From Xanthocytophaga agilis (GTDB taxonomy: Bacteria; Bacteroidota; Bacteroidia; Cytophagales; 172606-1), in contig NZ_JASJOU010000002.1 in NCBI RefSeq assembly GCF_030068605.1, positions 186,001-250,000 on the forward strand: 64,000 nucleotides of DNA. The letters run 5' to 3'. The notes beneath the pieces are model-generated. The model saw only the letters and a list, made by a program, of their open reading frames with translations. It searched no databases and was not told where the DNA came from. The translations under genes were made by a program, and so were the position numbers. This document shows, piece by piece, positions 1 through 7,717 of the stretch (position 1 is the first letter of the stretch; each line of letters opens with the position of its first letter).

Positions 1-138
1 CGAGTATGGCTCTATTTCTGGGACTTCTACTTTTTGAAATTGCTCATTTAAAAAATCAGCCATTGTATCGGTTTCGAAAAGCATGGCAAAGGCATTAGCC
101 TGGAGTTTGTCTGGAAAATTCACTGTTACTGTGTACAT
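1..138 (-). CDS. Partial hypothetical protein, N-terminal 46 residues
   Basis: The reverse strand is open from an ATG at 138 to the window edge, giving 46 residues that begin MYTVTVNFPD. The peptide is acidic and shows no recognised motif. It lies in the same orientation as the three genes upstream, so it probably belongs to the early-gene block of the prophage remnant. The C-terminus lies outside the window, so no function can be given. Confidence 0.5.
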   Translation of the reverse strand, partial: MYTVTVNFPDKLQANAFAMLFETDTMADFLNEQFQKVEVPEIEPYS

Positions 139-227
139 AACATAGGATTTTGAAATGGGTAATAAATATGTAATGAGTAAGCTGGTTTCAGAAGGACTTG
201 ATTTTGTATGGGCAAAAGGATTCCAGT

Positions 228-248
228 GCACTTAAAAAGTGCTTTTTT
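228..248 (+). terminator. Short hairpin followed by T run
   Basis: GCACTT and AAGTGC form a 6-bp stem with an AAA loop (228-242), followed by six T. It has the form of a plus-strand intrinsic terminator, although both flanking genes are on the minus strand, so its target is unclear. Confidence 0.3.
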
Positions 249-285
249 AAAGCTCAGAAGTTGTATGGGTAAAGGGAAGTAAGAG

Positions 286-663
286 TTATCCTTTAAAGAA
301 AGGTCCTAGATCTATAATCTCTAAAACTGTGAAGTTTGCAAGAGCATCCCAGCCTTTTAGAGCTTCCTTAGTTGTTTGCATGGTTAGTATTATAGTTCCG
401 GAAAAATTAACTACTTGTGATAGTAAAGGTGATAGCGGAATATCTTTGGATCTGAGAAACCGACAAAAAAGCGTTTTCAGAAGTGCATCTATATTTGGAA
501 CTCCATCAAATATCAGATAATCAGTTTCAGAGGTAATGATAATGTCTGATAGATCCTTACTCTCTACAAAAACACGTTTTTTAGCAAACTGGCTAAAATG
601 TTCTGCTACAGCTGTTTTTCCTGAACCTTGCTTGCCAATTATGAGAATTCTTTTTCCTTTCAT
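286..663 (-). CDS. Small P-loop NTPase-like protein
   Basis: The product is 125 residues with a Walker A motif GKQGSGKT at about residues 10-17 right after a hydrophobic first strand (RILIIG). A second strand-like segment ending in D (YLIFDG, about residues 49-54) could be the Walker B region. This is the minimal layout of a P-loop NTPase, half the usual length of a full ATPase. Its start overlaps the stop of the upstream gene by four bases (ATGA), so the two are translationally coupled. Position in the early block of a prophage suggests a role in phage or plasmid-like replication or recombination, but no family is recognised. Confidence 0.6.
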   Translation of the reverse strand: MKGKRILIIGKQGSGKTAVAEHFSQFAKKRVFVESKDLSDIIITSETDYLIFDGVPNIDALLKTLFCRFLRSKDIPLSPLLSQVVNFSGTIILTMQTTKEALKGWDALANFTVLEIIDLGPFFKG

Positions 664-1124
664 GATTTTACGAGAGTTCCAGCTAGTACTTCTGGAGATT
701 GAGTGTGCAGATAAATCAAAAGTCCATTTGTATCCCCTCCTATCTTTTTCCAGTTTTTGTAATCATTCTCACACGCCTCATAAAACTTTGGATTACATCC
801 ACTAACAGCCTTATAGAAGTATTTTTTAGCTCTTTGCTTGTGGATCTTATGTCCATCTGCTCTACTCCAAAAGTCTCCATCATATTTTACATGCCAGATC
901 TCCATAGAATAAAATCGCATATGACTACGATCCTTTGCCTTTCTTGTGAGCACGATCACTAACCTCTTATCTGTTTTCCGATTTAGGTATTCTTTAGCCC
1001 AACTCTTGAAAGTAGCCACTGTCTGACTGTACGAGTAATCTTTACCTGCTTCCTGTTCATCCAGGTAAACAGATATCTCTTGCCTTTCTCTGATTTCTTG
1101 TAGGGTTTGACCTAAGTTTTCCAT
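660..1124 (-). CDS. Hypothetical early prophage protein
   Basis: The product is 154 residues, basic and soluble, with no membrane segment or signal peptide. It contains several aromatic and charged stretches (for example MRFYSMEIWHVKYDG) but no family that I recognise. It is coupled by a four-base overlap to the P-loop gene downstream and is preceded by the 96-residue gene in the same orientation. The cluster lies divergent from a phage-type repressor, so expression from a repressor-controlled early promoter is likely. Function unknown. Confidence 0.55.
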   Translation of the reverse strand: MENLGQTLQEIRERQEISVYLDEQEAGKDYSYSQTVATFKSWAKEYLNRKTDKRLVIVLTRKAKDRSHMRFYSMEIWHVKYDGDFWSRADGHKIHKQRAKKYFYKAVSGCNPKFYEACENDYKNWKKIGGDTNGLLIYLHTQSPEVLAGTLVKS

Positions 1125-1179
1125 GGTTTTACTGGATTTAGTCTATGAAAAAATGAGATTCATCGAAATGCAGGATTAC

Positions 1180-1470
1180 TTATACAGTAGTTTTCTCATT
1201 GAGCGCTAATGACTCTGTATATTCTTTTGCTATCTGGTTAATGAGTTTAGCCAGATAGCGATTAAAGCGAATTCGCCTTTTCACTAGACTTACATACACT
1301 GTATTGATAGGCATTCCTGTTTCGGATTGGGTGTAACCTTCTTCAGCAGCACGAGAGATAACCATATTAGACCAGCCATTTGGTAGTTTAAGCTCTCCGT
1401 TTTCTATTGGAAGTAGCATTATCCGCAGATACTCTACATCAGATGCAAGTTCTAGATTTTGTGTAATCAT
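1180..1470 (-). CDS. Hypothetical protein, first gene of the early block
   Basis: The product is 96 residues. The middle (GWSNMVISRAAEEGYTQSET) has a helix-turn-helix-like spacing but no match I can name. It is the first gene downstream of the divergent repressor on the opposite strand, the place where cro-like or excisionase-like genes usually sit. That position, not the sequence, is the only hint of a regulatory job. Confidence 0.5.
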   Translation of the reverse strand: MITQNLELASDVEYLRIMLLPIENGELKLPNGWSNMVISRAAEEGYTQSETGMPINTVYVSLVKRRIRFNRYLAKLINQIAKEYTESLALNEKTTV

Positions 1471-1567
1471 AGATTTGTTTTATTATTGACCTATTGTTAT
1501 TATGTTGTTACAAAACTACTATCATTCCCAGGGAACGCAAACCAATTTAGAAGATATTTCTTACATA
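1471..1567. promoter_or_regulatory. Divergent control region between early genes and repressor
   Basis: Ninety-seven AT-rich bases separate the minus-strand early block from the repressor. Such a region normally carries both promoters and the repressor operators. The segment around 1480-1515 contains repeated TTATTATTG/TTGTTATTATG-like words, but I cannot define an exact operator by eye. Confidence 0.35.
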
Positions 1568-2389
1568 ATGCCAGAGTTCAAGAAAATAGATTTAAAAAGG
1601 CTTGACGTCGTTATTAAATCACTAAAAGACAGATTATTAATCAGAAGTCAGGCTCATTTCGCTGCTTTACTTGGCGTTAAAGATCAGTACATTACAGATT
1701 TAAAAAAGGGTAAAACTCCACAAAAGGAAGAATTTCTTACAAACCTATACGATACATTCCCCCAGATCAACAGAGACTTCTTGGAAACGGGTGCGGGAGA
1801 TCCATTGAATCCAATAGATATAATGACTTTCACTCATCCAGACAATGATCATTCTGTTAATGATAATCAGACAGAATACATTGTTTCTAAAAATGGAGAT
1901 AAAGAATCAGGAGTAGTTTATTATAAAGAATTGGATCTTGTAGATCTTGACAAGGTTAAAAGAATCAAGATTCCAGTAGTAGAAATAGAAGTAGCAGCTT
2001 CTTTCGTTCAAAATGTGAACGGACAATATAGTATTAATGATGTGGCCTTTAATAAAGAAACCATAGAAAGAATTCCTGGTATAAAATATACCAGCCTAAC
2101 CTTAGTATTTCAGATTCGTGGTGATAGCATGTATCCTAATTATCGGGAAAGAGAAAAAATTCTATGCACCTGGATAGATACTGATTGGTGGGATATAGTT
2201 AGAGATGTATGTGTAGTCAGTCTGAAAAATGGAAGCCTGATCTTAAAACGAGTTGTTGCCAGTGACAGAGAAAAAGGTACAATCGTACTTAAGTCAGATA
2301 ATGAATTGTATGGAGATATGACAGTAAATATTGATGAAATTCAAGGTATGTGGCGTATGGAATACTTTGTTCTTGCTTTTAAGCGCTAA
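1568..2389 (+). CDS. LexA/CI-like phage repressor with S24 peptidase domain
   Basis: The product is 273 residues from the ATG at 1568. An in-frame ATG at 1502 would add 22 residues unlike a DNA-binding head, so the internal start is preferred. An HTH of the repressor type lies at about residues 26-50 (SQAHFAALLGVKDQYITDL). The C-terminal half is an S24 (LexA-like) domain with a Ser in GDSM at residue 187 and a Lys in LILKR at residue 227, matching the usual Ser-Lys dyad and its spacing of about 40 residues. Such proteins hold prophages silent and are cleaved after DNA damage when stimulated by RecA. Divergence from the early block supports this role. Confidence 0.85.
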   Translation: MPEFKKIDLKRLDVVIKSLKDRLLIRSQAHFAALLGVKDQYITDLKKGKTPQKEEFLTNLYDTFPQINRDFLETGAGDPLNPIDIMTFTHPDNDHSVNDNQTEYIVSKNGDKESGVVYYKELDLVDLDKVKRIKIPVVEIEVAASFVQNVNGQYSINDVAFNKETIERIPGIKYTSLTLVFQIRGDSMYPNYREREKILCTWIDTDWWDIVRDVCVVSLKNGSLILKRVVASDREKGTIVLKSDNELYGDMTVNIDEIQGMWRMEYFVLAFKR

Positions 2390-2472
2390 ACTTTAATTAA
2401 AGTTTCGTGATTCTTTGTGCACTTTTTAAATATAAAATCATCTTCTATGCTTCAATTTTTTACACTCCAAAA

Positions 2473-2829
2473 ATGAAAAAGTGGATTTTAATTGTCGTTG
2501 CCGGATTAGTTATACTTGGCATCATTGGTAATTTCCTTCCTAAAACTAAAGAACAATCAGATCTGGCAAATCTCAAAGATTACCTAAATGATCATAACAC
2601 CAATCTTTGTGCCTTCTCTAAAGAACTAGATGAAAAAGCTCTGGAAATAAATCATGAGGCTGACGAAAAGTATGGAGAGATCCCACAAGGCCAGGATAAG
2701 TCCTATGAGAAAGTAAAATTTTCAGAAAAGAGGCAACTTGAAGAATTCCCAAAGCTTTGTAAGAAGTATGGAATGCCTGATAGTATTTCTTCCATAGTGA
2801 CTATTTACGCCCTGAAAGAGTGTAAGTAG
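2473..2829 (+). CDS. Small single-span membrane protein, unknown
   Basis: From the ATG at 2473 the product is 118 residues: a short basic N-terminus (MKKW), one hydrophobic segment at about residues 4-20 and a charged, helical remainder. The frame is open from 2407 with a GTG, but those extra residues are unlikely to be translated. A Cys near the end (LKECK) and two more (LCAF, KLCKKYG) could form disulfides if the tail is periplasmic. No family recognised. It sits between the repressor and the att-like region, a common position for lysogenic accessory genes. Confidence 0.5.
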   Translation: MKKWILIVVAGLVILGIIGNFLPKTKEQSDLANLKDYLNDHNTNLCAFSKELDEKALEINHEADEKYGEIPQGQDKSYEKVKFSEKRQLEEFPKLCKKYGMPDSISSIVTIYALKECK

Positions 2830-2907
2830 ATATCTGCTACACAAAACCTGCTACAACTTTTCATAGTTAAATACCTGATAATCAACTAAGACATTGGTAA
2901 ACAAAAA

Positions 2908-2926
2908 AATCTCGTCTTCGGCACTA
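2908..2926 (+). other. tRNA 3'-end-like fragment, candidate att core
   Basis: The stretch AATCTCGTCTTCGGCA looks like the end of a T-loop, a 5-nt T-stem half (CTCGT), a 7-nt acceptor half (CTTCGGC) and discriminator A, as in a leucine-type tRNA starting GCCGAAG. The upstream tRNA body is missing. A terminator follows within 10 nt and an integrase start within about 100 nt. This is how an attachment site left by a tRNA-targeting integrase looks. The tRNA identity is inferred from the acceptor half only. Confidence 0.4.
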
Positions 2927-2935
2927 GAAAAAAAC

Positions 2936-2965
2936 GCTTGTATTCGCAATACAGGCTTTTTTTTT
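2936..2965 (+). terminator. Intrinsic terminator downstream of tRNA-like fragment
   Basis: GCTTGTATT (2936-2944) pairs with AATACAGGC (2948-2956) with one wobble and a 3-nt loop, followed by nine T. Terminators of this form often follow Bacteroidota tRNA genes, which fits the preceding fragment. Confidence 0.7.
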
Positions 2966-2979
2966 GTCTTCTCAGCAAT

Positions 2980-3017
2980 TTGATACCAAAATTGATACCA
3001 AATTACCGTATACCAAA
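2980..3017 (+). repeat. Direct repeats upstream of integrase, possible arm sites
   Basis: TTGATACCAAA occurs at 2980-2990 and again at 2992-3002, 12 nt apart, and a shorter copy (ATACCAAA) ends at 3017. Short direct repeats beside an att site and an integrase gene are typical arm-type integrase binding sites. The function is inferred from position. Confidence 0.45.
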
Positions 3018-3029
3018 ACACTCGCACGT

Positions 3030-3158
3030 ATGGCTAAAAAGCCTGAATGGATGCCCAGTTTTGAACCGGTTTTGTATGATTACAAAGGTCGCTGGGATAA
3101 AAGATGGTTCATCAAATATCAGGTCTGGGATACAGATCTGAAAAAATTACTTCATTAG
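3030..3158 (+). pseudogene. Truncated phage integrase, N-terminus only
   Basis: From ATG 3030 the product reads MAKKPEWMPSFEPVLYDYKG and then WFIKYQVWDTDLKKL, the shape of the first strands of the SAM-like N-terminal region of Bacteroidota tyrosine recombinases (W.I.Y.V, normally followed by arginine-rich sequence). It stops at 3158 after 42 codons, while intact integrases are about 350-450 residues and carry the R-H-R-Y catalytic set, all of which is absent. The homologous part ends near 3146, where the reverse-strand tape-measure sequence begins, so the rest was removed by a deletion or rearrangement. Confidence 0.55.
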
Positions 3159-4134
3159 GATCAGTGTTAATCAAATCCTTAAAAGCCTGCTCAGTCATTC
3201 CCAGGTGTTGAGAAAATTTATCAGTAGACTTGGAGGCTGTTAATAAGATGTTTGATAACCCACCAGCTGAAATTTCGGCAGACAAACCCAATTCCTGAAA
3301 AGCAGCACCCAGACCCAACGTTTGCCCAATCTCAGGAGCCAAATTTCCAAGTTGTCCAATACGTGAAGCAAAGTCAGCCACCACAGGAGCTTTAGCAGAT
3401 CCGGTGGCTCCCAGTTCATTTAGCGCAGAACCTATTTTGTTAATAGCAGTACCCGCATCCAGATCTTTGGTTTCCTGAAACAAGGATTTCAGCGTTCCCA
3501 GTTTACCCGCTACTTCTTCAGCCCCGCCCGAAAATTCATCTCCCAGTGCAACCACTGCTTTATCCGTCGACTCTACAAACCCGTCCATCTCTTTTGCTGC
3601 AATACCTATCTGCCCTCCTACTTTGGCAATTTCCAACAGATCTAGTTGTGAGGTCCGGGTATCCAGATCACCAATCCGATCATTCAACGCCTGTACTTCA
3701 TCTGCTGTCATTCCTGTGCTTTTCCGTATGTCAGCAAAGGAATCAGAATAGGTTTTTGCCAGCTCGTAAGCTTCTTTACCGAAATTGATCACAGCCATGA
3801 CAGCCATTCCAATGGCAGCCACAATACCCCCGGCAATGATGCTACCCAATGAACTCCAGGAGGAACCGGAACTTTTAGTTACCTGTTCTGAAGTAACAGC
3901 TACATCTTTCGAGGCTTTATCCAATGCGTACACATCGTCCTTAACATCTTTGAGCCTTTGCCGTACAGATTTAAGTTCCTCACTCTTTTTAATAAATTCT
4001 TCTGTACCTTGTGGGAGTTTCTTTAGTTGTCCATTCAGGATTTTTACAGCAGACTCCATATCTTTAATAGAAGAATCTACTTTTTTACCCTAGACAATAA
4101 TTTCGACCTCACGGGTTTCTTTCGTGGTTGCCAT
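3112..4134 (-). pseudogene. Phage tail tape-measure protein, broken at both ends
   Basis: The frame starts at ATG 4134 (MATTKETREVEIIV), meets an in-frame TAG at 4092-4090, then continues open for more than 300 residues. The body has a coiled N-terminus (LKSVRQRLKDVKDDVY), a hydrophobic helix (IIAGGIVAAIGMAVMAVI) and the TMP core segments IRKSTGMTADEVQ and LGAAFQELGLSAEISAGGLS. This family winds inside the tail tube and sets its length, usually 700-1500 residues. The C-terminus is cut after INTDPNEVIF near 3143 and ends in vector-like nonsense from the integrase strand. A restart at ATG 4059 is possible but a functional tail protein is very unlikely. Confidence 0.8.
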
Positions 4135-4548
4135 TATAATTCGATGGTTACAGTGCTGGTGATTTGCTCTAAAACAGAGAGGGATTTATTGCCTGCATTC
4201 TCTTGCAGGATCTGAGCGAGAATGAAAGTCTCCTTTGCAATCGTCTTTGAATACCACTTTTTAGCCCTCCGGCTTTTTTGCGCTACCTCCTACCAACTTG
4301 GTTACTACGTTACTGCCAGATCCCAGCCGTTTGCCTTTCCCCACTCCCATATCAGAAAACTTGCCATACAACAGATATAACATGCGAATCTTCACACTAT
4401 CTCCCCCCGCTTCTGCCTGTACAAAAGCCTGAAAGGAACTGCTCAGGTTACCGGATTTTCTAACTTTGAGACGCTGTAATTCCGATCGGAATTTCTTACA
4501 AGTGACCGCTGCCCATTTGCGGGCAACCTGTTCGTTCGTTGCTGCCAT
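4134..4548 (-). pseudogene. Phage tail-assembly-type protein with frameshift
   Basis: From ATG 4548 (MAATNEQVARKW) the frame runs to a stop at 4261. The next reading frame then continues without a break with KWYSKTIAKETFILAQILQE and ends at TAA 4136-4134, overlapping the tape-measure ATG (TAATG). The two halves join in GGAGGGCTAAAAAG, best explained by a one-base gain. Overlap with the tape-measure start shows that this was the gene just upstream in the tail operon, as with small tail-completion or chaperone proteins. No exact family is recognised. Confidence 0.65.
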
Positions 4549-4633
4549 GATATAAATTTGGCAGAACAAAAGGGGGAATAAAAAGACGGAAGAATCCCAC
4601 AGAAAAGTTATTTTTGTCAGATAACCATACTCT

Positions 4634-5386
4634 ATGAAATTCTGTTTTTTACTAGCTATTCTATTTTTCTTGTTTACTTGTCGTCCTGCTGCTGAGAGAA
4701 AAAATGATCATTTGAATGATACCATAAGCAATAAGCCAGTAACTGCAGTGTATAAAGCGTCTGAATCTGAGACAATGCCAACTAATCCCCAGCCTGTTAT
4801 TGAAGCAAAAGCAAAAATTATCAAAGACACTATAACTATCAATACTGAGAAACTTGTTCTGTCTACAGATGTGAATGAGATATTCTATGGATTAACCACA
4901 CTAAGGGGAGATACAATTATAAAGTTTGAAGAATTCTATAATGATGCTATCTTTCCGGATATCAATGGGGATGGATACAAAGACATTGAAGTGGAGATTA
5001 TTTCTAATAATCCTGATTTTGAGACATATTTGTTTGATCCAAAACAAAGAAGGTTTCGTTATCTGGAAAATTGTGATTTAGCACTACAAAGAATAAAAGG
5101 GACTCACTATTACTATTCCTATAATGCTGCCGGATGTGCAGACTATAACTGGGAGAGTCATCTGTCTAAAATTGTTAATTATCAGTTGATTGTAATGGGA
5201 CACATAGAAGGAGATGCTTGTGAGCCAGATTCAACCAAGAACAAAATCAGTATCTATAAAGTACGAAAAGAAAAAGAAATGCTTTATAAATCACTCCCTT
5301 ATCAAAAGTATATCCCTAAGTTCGAAGCTAAGTGGGATTTTATTGATAGATATTGGAGAAAGAATTACCAACAGTTTGCATACTAA
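4634..5386 (+). CDS. Lipoprotein with FG-GAP-like segment
   Basis: The 250-residue product has a type II signal: basic start, hydrophobic run (FLLAILFFLF) and lipobox ending at Cys16 (FLFTC). A segment IFPDINGDGYKDIEVEI (about residues 112-128) has the D.N.DG..D calcium-loop pattern of FG-GAP repeats. The remaining region is beta-rich with no named family. It is transcribed against the phage remnants and is probably a host or moron gene anchored in the outer membrane or periplasm. Substrate and role unknown. Confidence 0.65.
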   Translation: MKFCFLLAILFFLFTCRPAAERKNDHLNDTISNKPVTAVYKASESETMPTNPQPVIEAKAKIIKDTITINTEKLVLSTDVNEIFYGLTTLRGDTIIKFEEFYNDAIFPDINGDGYKDIEVEIISNNPDFETYLFDPKQRRFRYLENCDLALQRIKGTHYYYSYNAAGCADYNWESHLSKIVNYQLIVMGHIEGDACEPDSTKNKISIYKVRKEKEMLYKSLPYQKYIPKFEAKWDFIDRYWRKNYQQFAY

Positions 5387-5400
5387 ACCCATTCTCTCCG

Positions 5401-6141
5401 TTAACAATAAACAATATATATATAAATTAACCCAATAAACATACCGACAGGAATGCAACTGTGGAAAAATATTTCGTCCCATGAGGCAGAGAGAGGTTGA
5501 AAATTTTCATCATATTCTTCGTATAGCTTGTGTACCTGAAGAATTTTATTGTATTGCGGGTTTTCTTCTTTGTACAGAATAACTACATCTTCCTCATAAA
5601 CAGGAAAATAACTCTTTTGTGTTGCATAGTAGAATTGCCTATTGAATGCGACAAACTGATACTGAACCTCATAATATTTATCTCCACCACTATCTGAGGT
5701 TTCAATTTGCTGATCGAATTTTCCAACAGCCAGATGGCCATATTGCATCAGATAGTTGTGTCTTTTACCCAACCAAAAACAAATAAACAATGCTCCAATG
5801 CCGAATAACAGCATAAACCAACTTATAAATATAGATTGCAGGTTGCCTGAACGAGTTCGCATTCCCAACACACAGGAACTAGCTGGATTACTCACCACAT
5901 ATTGTATTTTCAATGTATCGCCAATATGGGGTAGATTTCTCTTATTCTCCTCTTGAAAGGATACTCCTGTGAAACTTTGATTCTTGAATTGAAAACGATA
6001 ATAAAAAGCATAAGTTGGCAGTTCGCTTTTTACTTTCATATCAATTGTACGAATATCTGTTAGTGTGGCTTGAGTGTATTTATATTTGACACCAAACCGA
6101 TCAACTTCTGTGGGATTCAGTAAAGAAATATCCCAATCCAC
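5401..6141 (-). CDS. DUF3592-like membrane protein
   Basis: The 246-residue product has a soluble beta-rich N-terminal domain (about 1-100), a hydrophobic segment at about 105-124 (FISWFMLLFGIGALFICFWLG), a second beta-rich domain containing YYEVQYQFVAFNRQFYYAT, and a C-terminal hydrophobic segment. Paired domains with a Y.Y.V.G..Y pattern and a 'gDtl.IqYvvsNP' segment, each ahead of a membrane span, are the pattern of DUF3592. The function of that family is unknown. The gene is convergent with the lipoprotein gene, with only 14 bp between their stops. Confidence 0.5.
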   Translation of the reverse strand: MDWDISLLNPTEVDRFGVKYKYTQATLTDIRTIDMKVKSELPTYAFYYRFQFKNQSFTGVSFQEENKRNLPHIGDTLKIQYVVSNPASSCVLGMRTRSGNLQSIFISWFMLLFGIGALFICFWLGKRHNYLMQYGHLAVGKFDQQIETSDSGGDKYYEVQYQFVAFNRQFYYATQKSYFPVYEEDVVILYKEENPQYNKILQVHKLYEEYDENFQPLSASWDEIFFHSCIPVGMFIGLIYIYIVYC

Positions 6142-6341
6142 ATTTAAAAACCATTAACACTCCAAAACATATCCATCCCCATAGAAACAACTGCAATAAT
6201 GGATGACCTAACAAAAATAACAAGTGTACGAGAGAGAGGAACTTTGCGAGGGGGAGTGGATAACGTATAATGGCTAAGGTTCATAAAGGAGGCATAGTTG
6301 AATACCATTGTCAAGATACAAGGAAATCTTTACACAACTAC

Positions 6342-7520
6342 TCACACTGTAACTTTCCTTAAATCTATTTTAGCCTTACCAATTCCGTCCTTGGAAGAAA
6401 TCGACAAACTTATTTTCTCATAGAAATACTTCGAATGATCAATCATGATTTTCTGAGTAGGTGACAGGTTCAACAGATCAGCCATTGTCATAAGTACTGA
6501 CCGCTGAATGGTTCGTGTCTGATTCAGAAAAGCAATCCATTCTTTCCAGTTGTTTTCGTACAACCCCCACTGGCCTGCATAGTGTAGGCTTCTATCTGTG
6601 AAGGGTGAACCTGTATAGTTTTCATTCACAGCGGAACCCAATGGATAGGAATTACCCATAGAATCATTCTTTAACCCAGCGTATAAAAGCAGTCTGAGAG
6701 AGAATTTATTATTATCACCCGTACCTACAAAGTTACTACTCCCCTTCTGCTCTGTGGCTGGCACAAGCCAGCTCCTGCCCCCTTGTGGTACCCGAACCAT
6801 GTGAAGCGTAGATGCTGTAGTGGGTATCTGTTCCCCTCCTGCCCCAATCTTATACTCTGCCCAATCCGTATTCAGTGTCTTATTCAATTCATCTTCTGAC
6901 TCAACAGTCTGTTTCAGGGTAAACCCTGTTTTCTCCACCGTTTCTTCTGAATAGGCTCTTTCTGTCTGCTCTGTCCAGTCTATGTAGTCTGTGGCCTGAA
7001 TGCAATCTTTGTAGAGAATAATGTTGAGTACTTTATTCTTTACATCGAAATCATATGCCAAGCCAAACAGTTGCTGGATGGCTGTAAAGAATTCAGATAC
7101 CTTGATATCTGGCACATGCTTCTGATAGTTGAGTGTCCCATTCGGGGGAGCTCTCCCACCTGTATCCAAATGCAGCACATGCCCTACTATATTCGGGTGA
7201 TTGTCTGCTTGTCTGGCAAATACGCCCATTTCCTGTGTTCCGGGTGATCCGCAATAGGTTTCCTTCATAATGGGTCCCTGAATGGGAATCACCGCAATAG
7301 ATCCGGGTTCTGCCATATCAAGGGAGTCAAACCGTTTTGTCTGTCCATTGGAGGAAGAAATGGCATAGAATACAGGTTTTTCTTCTTCCTTTTCATCGTC
7401 ATCAAACCACGCCACAGGTAACCGGGCAGCCGTAGGAAGAAACGCTGCTGCATAGTTCATATCTATAAGCCACAGACCGCGACGAAGGGCAGAAATAAGT
7501 TTGAAATTGTTGCGTGCCAT
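6342..7520 (-). CDS. Chimeric phage protein: S49-type protease head fused to tail/baseplate-type C-terminus
   Basis: The 392-residue product begins like an S49 (SppA/ClpP-fold) prophage head protease: RRGLWLIDMNYAAAFLPTA, then SIAVIPIQGPIMKETYCGSPG and HVLHLDTGG at about residues 116-122. In the family the DTGGG loop is followed by the catalytic Ser helix, but here the sequence changes at RAPPNG (123-128). From there it reads QKHVPDIKVSEFFTAIQQLFG and DFDVKNKVLNIILY, like the hub or virion proteins of Bacteroidota phages. No catalytic Ser or Lys of S49 remains. The joint (near 7137-7160) contains the palindrome GGGAGAGCTCCC. I read it as an in-frame deletion fusion in a dying prophage, so it is probably non-functional. 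Confidence 0.6.
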   Translation of the reverse strand: MARNNFKLISALRRGLWLIDMNYAAAFLPTAARLPVAWFDDDEKEEEKPVFYAISSSNGQTKRFDSLDMAEPGSIAVIPIQGPIMKETYCGSPGTQEMGVFARQADNHPNIVGHVLHLDTGGRAPPNGTLNYQKHVPDIKVSEFFTAIQQLFGLAYDFDVKNKVLNIILYKDCIQATDYIDWTEQTERAYSEETVEKTGFTLKQTVESEDELNKTLNTDWAEYKIGAGGEQIPTTASTLHMVRVPQGGRSWLVPATEQKGSSNFVGTGDNNKFSLRLLLYAGLKNDSMGNSYPLGSAVNENYTGSPFTDRSLHYAGQWGLYENNWKEWIAFLNQTRTIQRSVLMTMADLLNLSPTQKIMIDHSKYFYEKISLSISSKDGIGKAKIDLRKVTV

Positions 7521-7605
7521 TTACATGGTGATTTATGTTTGGTTCAGGTATTGTCCCTGTTATAATCAGCAGTACAAAATTTCAGATTCGTAAGGGCATA
7601 AAAAA

Positions 7606-7626
7606 GACACATCCAGTGAGTGTGTC
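7606..7626. terminator. Weak hairpin between divergent genes
   Basis: GACACA (7606-7611) and TGTGTC (7621-7626) form a 6-bp stem with A-rich left and T-rich right flanks, a possible weak terminator or leftover of the phage region. Confidence 0.25.
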
Positions 7627-7717
7627 CTTTCAGTCTATCAAAACCTAACCTTTGTGTGTATATCTATATGAGAATCTCAATAAATGCGTTATGTTTGAAT
7701 TTTGAAAATGTTAATCT

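Noticed and set aside
155-235. A 26-codon plus-strand frame ending at the hairpin at 228
   Set aside because: Too short, no motif, and both flanking genes lie on the other strand; the stop inside the stem is probably chance.
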